Shown: one piece after another, positions 57,501 to 64,000 of the stretch | How positions within the stretch are numbered: the stretch's first letter is position 1 | Layout of the letters: every line of letters begins with the position of its first letter | Made by a program: the position numbers and the translations under genes | Notes under the pieces: generated by a model | Told to the model about the DNA's origin: nothing | The model's input: the letters and a program-made list of their open reading frames with translations, nothing else | The model's database searches: none | Origin: Mastigias papua | Lineage: Eukaryota > Cnidaria > Scyphozoa > Rhizostomeae > Mastigiidae | Assembly: GCA_964019165.1 (NCBI GenBank) | Contig: OZ025279.1 | Span: 3,675,602 to 3,739,601 of the forward strand | Direction of reading: 5' to 3' | Length of the DNA stretch: 64,000 bases

Positions 57501-58968
57501 TTGTAGGCCTTGCTGGGTCTGGAGCTGCAGCAGGAATTGGCGTTGGAGCATTTGAGTTCAATGTAAGTAGTATTGTAGAAGGCAAGTAGAAATAGTCTAA
57601 GCATTAGTGACCTTTTGTAATGACCTTTTATTTCATGATTGTTTATTCCTGATGAAATGTTGATAGCTCCATTGGTTTATGAGTGTGAAGTCAGTGGCGT
57701 AACACAACGGCTTGAGGCCCTTAGAAATACTTTGTTGTGGGACCTTTTCATAATTCTGAGCATTTTTTCTGAACTTTAGACAACGTAATGAATAATACCT
57801 TTTACCAATAAGGGAGAATTGGAAAGATATGTAGCCTTTGGTGTTGAATTCCGAAAATGCAGCTTCTGAATGGATTTCAAGATAAAACCGAGGACAACAA
57901 AGTCAGCACTTGCACTGTGACTATTTATTGACAATTCCGGTACTAACTGACATAAATGAAAAACGATGGCTTCATGATCTTAGCAATTGGTTATCAATAT
58001 TGTATTTCACTACAGACTTTTCAGAGTACCAAGAGACTTTTCAAGTATTGTATTTGATCACACGACCTATTTTGAAATGGTAACTTGTTTCTTATAGAGG
58101 TTTCAACTCAGACTTGAATCATTGTCAGTATGATGAAATGAGATTATACTGTAAATTTATATAAGACAAGGGATTCAAAGTCACATGATGTATAAGGACA
58201 TATAAGAGGGCACACACCGACGTATTAGGAAGCACATAGGAAAGTATTGAATCTGGCAAAGGGAGTAAACAACCTATAGGTAACAGAGCTGTGAAGAAAA
58301 GCAACTAGAAGAGTGTCAAGTGAATAGAGAATTGTTTTTAAGAGTTAAGAACAGGTCTATCTCTTTGGAAAAGCAAGCTATCATGTATGAGAGGTCCAAA
58401 AGCGTTACCAGTTCTACTAATTATACGTAGTAGCCTTTGATTTAAGGGATATCAATTTATTGAATGTCATTTTGCATCAATAAATGCAAAGGCCTGTCGC
58501 TCAAAAGCTTGGGGGCCATTAGGAGCTGCACTGTCTTCAACTTATGTTTCTCTCAACCTATACTACTTGTATGTGTAGTCTTAGGAGTATTCATCTGTTT
58601 GATACTTCGCACTCCTAAATTTTGTTATGTGGATGATTTTGACAGAGTATTACATCTTTGGGATCGAAACATTGAAAACCGCCATTGTATGCAGTTTGAT
58701 CTGTTCTAGGTATTACATGTTTTGGAGTTCTTTAGCCTTCTAGTGAAAAAAGACAAGTGTGTTTCCATCAGTTTAAATTTTGTGATATATTATATTGAAG
58801 TATTCAGTAATTTGCTAGAATATCAGTGAATGGCTTTATTTAGAATTGATTGTAGGTTTAAAATTTTGCCCTGCCGCGTAGTTCTAGTAATGAAAAATTT
58901 TCTTATAGGCCTTGCTGCTCCTACAATTGTTGGGATTCGTTTTTCTGCCCGTTTACATTGCCAGCGGG
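51480..58968 (+). CDS. SLC5-family sodium/solute cotransporter, 5' part (4 exons recognised)
   Basis: A host gene for a sodium-coupled solute symporter of the sodium/glucose cotransporter family, in the plasma membrane. Exons: 51480-51551, 53879-53950, 57458-57562, 58909-58968. All are phase 0 with AG/GT borders. Together they give 103 residues: the first transmembrane segment ('[18 protein letters not shown]'), the '[18 protein letters not shown]' loop, the signature '[19 protein letters not shown]' with '...FEFN', and the second transmembrane segment ('[19 protein letters not shown]'). Residues equivalent to human SGLT1 A76, N78, I79, H83 and E102 (Na+ and sugar sites) are all kept. The start ATG has A at -3 and G at +4. 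Introns of 2.3, 3.5 and 1.3 kb carry retroelement debris. Eleven or more further transmembrane segments are expected to the right. None was recognised in 58970-64000, so the fourth intron may exceed 5 kb. The substrate cannot be told. Confidence 0.88.
52208..52232. repeat. Short interstitial telomere-like repeat
   Basis: GAGTTAGGGTTAGGGTTAGG holds about three TTAGGG units inside intron 1. Confidence 0.7.
53879..53950 (+). CDS. SLC5-like gene, coding exon 2
   Basis: 72 nt after acceptor TCTTCAG and before donor GTAAGT. Encodes [17 protein letters not shown]..., the conserved loop and start of the next segment. Confidence 0.9.
54385..54620 (+). pseudogene. Non-LTR RT C-terminal fragment in SLC5 intron 2
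   Basis: One frame reads '[20 protein letters not shown]' and '[20 protein letters not shown]'. This is the 'YLGS.I...G....DI..RI..A......K.KL.....V' region following the RT core in RTE/TX1-like elements. It is a small dead remnant. Confidence 0.5.
55070..56600 (+). pseudogene. Non-LTR reverse transcriptase, decayed, in SLC5 intron 2
   Basis: Collinear RT blocks in shifting frames: '[20 protein letters not shown]' (~55565), '[20 protein letters not shown]' (~55710-55770), '[18 protein letters not shown]' (~55815-55868), '[18 protein letters not shown]' (~55993-56045) and '[20 protein letters not shown]' (~56125-56185, YADD degraded to IADG). '[16 protein letters not shown]' (~56285) is the following 'G.....V..F.YLG' region. 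Stops are frequent. The RT type is like that at 5520-7330 on the other strand. It lies in the same orientation as the host gene. Confidence 0.72.
56601..57120. other. Intron 2 sequence
   Basis: Contains a ~2.5-copy tandem GCAGCCGAATTAAT (56635-56685). No gene. Confidence 0.5.
57121..57260. repeat. TIR-bearing repeat, copy A (start TAGTTGGAACACCCACACA)
   Basis: Begins TAGTTGGAACACCCACACA and continues through TTTCCGATTCCTGGCGCTTT, then CATGACACCAATT and GATAGCGAAAACCC. The first part is the inverted match of the right end of 62571-63348. The later part matches the left part of that copy directly. This shows a family with terminal inverted repeats. The right end of this copy is not resolved. 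Confidence 0.55.
57458..57562 (+). CDS. SLC5-like gene, coding exon 3
   Basis: 105 nt between CTTGTAG and GTAAGT. Encodes [20 protein letters not shown]... to FEFN, the core Na+/sugar-binding signature of the family. Confidence 0.93.
58909..58968 (+). CDS. SLC5-like gene, coding exon 4
   Basis: 60 nt between TCTTATAG and GTAATT. Encodes [20 protein letters not shown], the following transmembrane helix. The longer frame at 58830-59015 is in another phase and is not real. Confidence 0.88.
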
Positions 58969-59489
58969 GTAATTATTTTGCCTTTTTCGTGTCATTTCAT
59001 TCTCTTACATTTTGAAGTAAAATTAGATGAGAAAAGCTTCTCAGTACAGTGCTCATTTTAGAGGGCACACATTGCATTTTCATTTTCACTTGCAGATGTT
59101 TTAGGCATGCTAGAACCTGAGTTAGAGTGAAACTGATTTGCAGGGGTCATGCATTATATGAAGTGTAAAATAACCTATAAATGATGTTGCATTGTAGTAA
59201 GATTCATGCATTATAATATTCGACCAACTGCGAACAATAGAATCATTAGACTATGATGGTAGGAACAAGATGCATTTTCTGTGTGAACGTTATAGACAGT
59301 ACAAATGGCGGCAAGGATGTAAGGCAGTTTTTGGTGACGGCACGAGCTTTACCTCATTTTCCCTTTTTGATGAGGATTCTGAACTTACAAGCATTGGCTC
59401 TTGATGGAAAAAATACATTCTTCATTTCGAAAATCAATGTGAAGGAAGACGATCAGAAGTTGTTACATTGACAGTATGCAGGTGAAAGG

Positions 59490-60960
59490 TTCAAGGTAGT
59501 TTTGAGATGTTTAAAGATTATAACACACTTACATTCAGCTAAACCAAGAAGCCTTTAACAGAACATTTTCAGCCCAATGCAATCTTAGTCATGAAGTTTT
59601 CGTAAAGCTACTCAGCAAGAAGGTGAGACTGTAGACCAGTTTGCATCATGTCTCAGGGAGTTGTCTGTCCACTCTGAATTTATTATGTTGAACGTGAATT
59701 GGAAACCAAATAGAGTTTGGAATTACTAACAAGAAGGTTCATCATTACAGTTAGGTTCCTAATATACGGGGGTTCTTAATAAACGGGGTGATTGGGAAAT
59801 ATTTCTAAAACCTAACAGCCAGGTGGTCTCAATGTACTGGTAGGAGGTCAGAAATATTTGTAAAATCTAATGGGAATTTAACTGTCTATTGCGCTTCTGA
59901 CAAACATTAAAAGACACATTCAATTGGTTACAGAAGCACTATCACTTAGTGAAAGAATAAATTTCTTTTCTTAAGGAAAAAACCTCCAAACCATTTTCAT
60001 TCCTCGAAAGTTAGTAAACGGGGGTCCTAGTAAGTTCCGGGGGTCAGAAAAGCTTGGTGTCCCCCATTTATTAGGGACCTAAGAGTATGCTTTTTCATGG
60101 CCCTGATCTCAACCTTGATTAACTTTTATTGTATGCAAGAACACTTGAGCATGCGGAAATTCAGGCCAAAGCTATTGAGCAATGCCACTGGTGATGTCCA
60201 GAAAATCACACAGTTGAAAACCAACCTTAACAGGATATCAAACTCATATGAACTACAAAAAGAAAGTCTACGGAAAAGAAATGCTACTGTTGCGGTTAAA
60301 GTTAGCCCACTGTTACTAAACTCTCCCCTGCCAAGGGGAAAACATGCAATAAATGATACAAGACTGACCTTGTTGCTCAAATCTGCCACTTTCAAACAAC
60401 ACATAGAAGCAGTAAAGTTGTTGCATCCAGAACTTACTCCAGCTCTGATGGTAGTCTGTACAGCATTGATGTTGTGAATGCAGTTGGCCTACCACCCTCT
60501 TGTAACACTGCTCAAGTTTGGTACCGTACAAATATCACTTTATACCGACACTGAAAGCTCTGTGAATGTTATGGATAGTACTACTTTTCAGAAATCATGC
60601 GATAAGCTTTGAAACCTTCAGAATGTCAACACGTAATTCAGTGCTTACGAAAATGCGACCCTAAAAGTGTCTGGCTAGTTCACATTGTTGTAAAATGTAA
60701 GCACAGGTTGCCGCCTTTAGAATTTTTCTTTATATATGGGCACTCTGGTTGCTTACTAAGTGGTGACAGTGCACTGGCTGCACAGTTATTGTTTGCACCC
60801 TGTCAGTTAACAATACAGAAACCTTTCCACAATCTACAGTGCAGAAGCTCAGCTCTTTGGTGAAAGATACCTTCCTTCGTGATGCGAATACTACAATCCT
60901 TAAAAATGAAGGACCAGTTTCTTAATCTGTCGACACGTTTGGGCAAACTCTTGGCTACTT
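59490..60960 (+). pseudogene. Gypsy-type gag-protease remnant, interrupted by a MITE
   Basis: Gag pieces: 'LTEHFQPNAILVMKF' (~59554) and 'QQEGETVDQFASCLRELSVH' (~59619-59680), the classic capsid pattern. After the MITE (59751-60082) comes 'LYARTLEHAEIQAKAIEQC' (~60127-60185). Two zinc-knuckle-like segments ('PAKGKTCNK', 'QICHFQTTHRSSK') occur in shifted frames, then the protease active site region 'LYTDTESSVNVMDSTTFQ' (~60540-60595, DTE in place of DTG). 'FSLYMGTLVAY' and 'LVKDTFLRDANTTILKNEG' lead towards the missing RT. Stops and shifts are frequent. This is an element family different from the intact Gypsy at 24191-30447. The 126-codon frame at 60097-60477 is a by-product. Confidence 0.65.
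59751..60082. repeat. 332-bp MITE inside the gag remnant
   Basis: The left end TTAGGTTCCTAATATACGGG (59751) resembles the inverted right end (TTAGGTCCCTAATAAATGGG) at ~17 of 20 bases. The interior is non-coding and contains AAACGGGG and AAACGGGGGTCC echoes. It splits the gag frame. Confidence 0.6.
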
Positions 60961-60999
60961 ATGAGGATATTTTTCATAGATAGATATGCACTGTACTTA

Positions 61000-61260
61000 G
61001 ATTTACTAAAATATTAGAAAAAAACGAAACTTGAAGTAGTTGTCCTGGAATAAAGTCAAATATGAGCCTTGTATTTGGCTTTACGCGACTGGATAAAGGA
61101 GGCCAATGTCACATCATAATGAAGTTTGTTTCATGTATTAACTTCTTGCAAAGCAAATGAATTTGTCCATAAGCTGTCCTCAATTTATAGCTAGATCCCA
61201 TTTATTGTTCGTAAGACACGATTGTGAACATTAGATAATCGGGAGAAGATCTGACATAGA
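61000..61260. other. Non-coding spacer
   Basis: Nothing recognised. Confidence 0.4.
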
Positions 61261-61284
61261 TTGTCGGGTGCAAGTCCATTAAGG

Positions 61285-61905
61285 GTTATGTATACCTGCT
61301 ATAAGCTAAATTTTGAAAAGCACATCTCTGAAATTTGTAGAAAAGCTGCATCACAGCTCAATGTTTTAAAAAGACTTAAAAGTTTTGTTGCTTTTGATGA
61401 AAAGAAGATTCTTGTCCAGAGTTTCACCTATTCTAATTTTGATTATTGCCCTTTAGTATGGTACTTTTCATCGGCATATTCCTTGCAGAAAATTGAAAAA
61501 ATCCAAGAACGTGCCCTTAGATTTTTATATAATGACCAACTTAGTTCATACGACGGTTTACTTTCAAAGTCTGGAAGGTGTACTATGCGTGTTTTCCGAC
61601 TAAAATTTCTGTGCATTGAAATTTTCAAAACTCTGAACAAACTAAACCCTTCCTTCATGCAAGACATTTTCAAAGTGAAATCTTCTAGTTACTCATTAAG
61701 AGGAACCAACAATTTACAACATTATAGGCCAAATCAAGTCACCTTTGGTTCAAATAGCCTCCGGTCCCTAGGCCCACAAGTGTGGAATGGACTGCCAAAT
61801 GATATGAAGTCGGCAGAAAATCTAAATATGTTTAAAAATATGCTAAAAAAGTGGGAGGGCCCTAACTGTAAATGCAGCGTATGTAAATGTATATATAGAA
61901 ATTAG
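61285..61905 (+). pseudogene. CR1/jockey-like RT C-terminal region, open but truncated
   Basis: A stop-free ~205-codon frame holds only the post-catalytic part: 'FEKHISEICRKAASQLNVLK', 'YSNFDYCPLVWYFSS', 'IQERALRFLYNDQLSSYDGL', 'LNKLNPSFMQDIF' and 'LGPQVWNGLPNDMKSAENL'. It ends in the Cys motif 'NCKCSVCKCIY', comparable to 'FKCSCRICI' at 13730-13750. The Y/FADD core is absent because of 5' truncation. A 3' UTR with AATAAAATT follows. The lack of stops suggests a recent insertion. The nominal ATG at 61261 is not meaningful. Confidence 0.75.
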
Positions 61906-62049
61906 TATCTTTTCATTTAGATTGCAAATAAAATTCAAAAAATATTTGTTTTTCTTTATTTATGATTACTTAGTTATCGATTTAGATTAGTTTACGTGTA
62001 TATATATGTATATTTGTAAACTAGAAATAAAATCGATGTAAAATAATTT

Positions 62050-62068
62050 AACACACACACACACACAC
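62050..62068. repeat. (CA)9 microsatellite
   Basis: ACACACACACACACACACA lies between two oppositely oriented RT fragments. Confidence 0.9.
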
Positions 62069-62069
62069 T

Positions 62070-62560
62070 GCTAGATGCTTCTCTATGGACTAGCCTATCA
62101 ACAGGTAGCCAACCTAATTTTTGCAACAAAGGAGCAGCCGATGAATCAAATGGCCGCTCGTGACAATTCTTGCAGCTCTGTTCTGCAATTTTTGCAAGGT
62201 GCTCAGGATGTTATCATTACAGCATCGCCAAACTGAGCAGAAATAGCTCAAATTGGGCTCAACAATGCATAGATACATGCCCTTTCTTGAAAAGATTGTT
62301 TGATATATTTCAGAAACCGCTGGGCTTATGACATTTTCTTTTGAAGGAACTTTGCTTGGTTGCTTTACTTCAACTGTTCTTCAATCATAGCACCAAGATA
62401 TTTGGTTTCATAAACAATATCAATTTCATTCTCATTAACTTTAAAGCAAGAGGTAATATCTTACGGTTTGTTCGTTTGCCATAATTTTTAGACCGAACCA
62501 AGTATCATGGCTTGTGTTTTGACGATATTCAAGTAAAGCGTATTGCTTTGCAACCATTTC
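62070..62560 (-). pseudogene. Non-LTR RT C-terminal fragment, decayed
   Basis: Minus-strand reading: 'FETKYLGAMIEEQLK' (~62410-62365), 'SNQAKFLQKKM', 'IVEPNLSYFCSVWRCC' (~62260-62210), 'LSTLQKLQNRAARIVTSGH' (~62205-62150) and 'LLQKLGWLPVDRLVHREA' (~62130-62078). This is the typical thumb region of CR1/L2-like RTs. Stops and frame changes are present. It faces the fragment at 61285-61905 tail to tail. Confidence 0.7.
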
Positions 62561-62570
62561 TGTAGTACCA

Positions 62571-63348
62571 CTTTTCCGTGACACCAATTCAAAACCCCCT
62601 CCCCCTCCTTAAACAATGTTGATTTGATAGCGAAAACCCTTAGCGTTATACACCCGCATCATTTTTGGCCTTCAGTGTTGCTCACGTTTGCTTCATACAT
62701 TGTTTAAAGGGGAGGGGATGCTATAGTTTGTCTATAGCGTAAATCATAGCAAGTGTTCCAAGAGGTTTGACAAGGATTGTACCTACACAGAGAGAAGGTG
62801 TAATTTATTGTCATCTTGTTTGGATTTTTGGTGGAGAGGCCGATAAGTTGTTGTATTTTTTATATTATTTTTCCTCATTGACAAACCATTTAGAAAGAAA
62901 TGGGTCATAATAATATTGACTGATTGTCACTGAAAATGCATGGCAGGTCATGCCTCTTGCTGTCGTCATAGGAAGGAGTTAGCCAATTGAGGTTTCGTCA
63001 TCGAAAATGAGGTCAGCCCCCCCCCCACTACCCTATTGTTGAACAAAGTTCTACATTTGTATCTTCTAGCTTTCAATATAAAGTTCAGACAATACCTGGC
63101 AAAAGTCTTAGAACAGTTGCTATGGTTTAGACTACAGACGAACTACAACTTCCCCTCCCCCTTTAGAGAATTTTGTCTGAAGGCAATAAGATTAACCTGG
63201 CACGTACACTTGATGCGCGAGTACAAAGCTATATATCTCCCCTATTGACTGAACGTTGTTTGAGGGTGAGGGGGTTTACACTCTAATTCCTGTGACGGAA
63301 AAGCGACAGGGGTCGGAAATTATTAAGTGTGTGGGTGTTCCAACTACT
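62571..63348. repeat. TIR-bearing repeat, copy B
   Basis: Left part CTTTTCCGTGACACCAATT...GATAGCGAAAACCC matches copy A (57160-57240) directly. The right end, read inverted as AGTTGGAACACCCACACA, matches the start of copy A. The outermost part of the left TIR is missing. About 780 bp, non-coding, with C/G-rich runs. Confidence 0.55.
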
Positions 63349-64000
63349 GTTTAACAGGCATTGTAGAAGACGTAAAGGGACACAGGCCATTAATAATGAG
63401 GATGGATAGAACAGGAGAGATAACGGAGCCCTGAGATGCACCAGAGTTGATGGAATGACCCTGAGAGAGGAAGCAATCGACCTGTCTAATGGTAATTGAC
63501 CTATCAGATAGCAGGCTTTTGTTGGAAGATTATAGTAGGAGTGTTAGGTATCACACGCTTAAAATCATCAATCCTTTTGGTGGTGTGTGATGCCCCATAT
63601 CCCCATATACAGTATATACGGATTTCAGTCACCTAGTCAACAATAGATACTAGTCATTTCTGAACTCTGCAGATAAAATCCGTCATTAGTAACGATTTAT
63701 CTAGTTAAATGAGGTGCTGATCATATCATAAGGATTGAAATCGTTATTCTTTGGTCCCGTTCACACTATACTCGGTATTTGGACAGTACGGGTATCTTTT
63801 TCCTCGTTTTTGCGTTTGTGTGCACATTGCTCCACCCTAAAACGGAGCTGAATGAAAAAGCTAATGGAAACAGAGAGAAATATAACCTGAACTATGCAAA
63901 TATGGGTATTTGTGGCCCCGTTCATGCTATTCCATTTATGGGCCAAAACGGATTTTTACTTCGTTTTTGACATTGCGTTCATATTACCCCAATGTAAAAG
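63349..64000. other. Non-coding stretch to the window edge
   Basis: No gene or element recognised. 63360-63500 loosely resembles decayed RT sequence on the minus strand, without a firm motif. Confidence 0.35.

Noticed and set aside
58830..59015. A 61-codon ORF over SLC5 exon 4
   Set aside because: It is in the wrong phase; the correct frame gives the transmembrane helix bounded by AG and GT.
60097..60477. A 126-codon host gene
   Set aside because: Neighbouring frames show collinear Gypsy gag and protease blocks; this frame is a mixture produced by shifts.

Overview
This is a 64 kb piece of a eukaryotic, metazoan genome. Genes have GT-AG introns, AT-rich intergenic DNA and long microsatellites dominate, and every large reading frame but one belongs to a transposable element. 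The mix of elements suggests a marine invertebrate, most likely a cnidarian and possibly an anthozoan. It includes non-LTR retrotransposons with a 2A-like motif or a GDSL/SGNH ORF1, Penelope-like elements, a chromodomain Gypsy, and pogo, Tc1 and PIF/Harbinger DNA transposons. The taxon is an inference from element families, not something the sequence proves.

Layout. 1-9060: a partial non-LTR endonuclease ORF (minus), two copies of a ~310 bp repeat bounded by ATC/TCTG microsatellites, a decayed reverse transcriptase (minus), a tRNA-derived SINE between two (TA)n tracts, and a Penelope-like RT fragment. 10160-18304: a transposon graveyard with clear nesting. A zinc-finger pogo-like transposase is split by a 5'-truncated non-LTR element ending in (ATT)n, and then interrupted by a Penelope-like element whose ends carry 37-nt inverted repeats. 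A PIF/Harbinger-type element with a TAA target duplication lies further right, next to the C-terminal remnant of another non-LTR element. 18308-24190: mostly non-coding, with a MITE candidate and small retroelement scraps. 24191-30447: a complete, young Gypsy retrotransposon on the minus strand. It has 608 bp LTRs differing at about two positions, GTAT target duplications, intact gag and pol, and a textbook -1 frameshift signal (slippery A AAA AAC, 7-nt spacer, predicted H-type pseudoknot). 30448-37370: sparse, with a 13-bp minisatellite, a tRNA-like gene or SINE head, a large (CT)n(AT)n tract, and a 273 bp inverted repeat (two mismatches) around a 1.7 kb spacer. 37500-45000: a decayed two-ORF LINE with a Tc1/mariner element inserted in it and a degenerate 2A-like motif (NPSP instead of NPGP) just before its endonuclease domain. 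45027-50210: a short MITE, an SGNH-type LINE ORF1 interrupted by an oppositely oriented LINE, a ~96 bp tandem duplication and a gag scrap.

51480-58968 holds the only recognisable host gene. It is the 5' end of an SLC5-family sodium/solute (sodium/glucose-type) cotransporter on the plus strand: four phase-0 exons of 72, 72, 105 and 60 nt with canonical splice sites, and introns loaded with retroelement debris. The gene must continue to the right, but no further exon could be recognised before the window ends. 59000-64000 holds a decayed Gypsy gag-protease remnant with a MITE inside it, two non-LTR RT C-terminal fragments in opposite orientations, and a TIR-bearing repeat that shares its end with one in the SLC5 gene.

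Most elements are dead. The Gypsy element is the only one that looks potentially autonomous.
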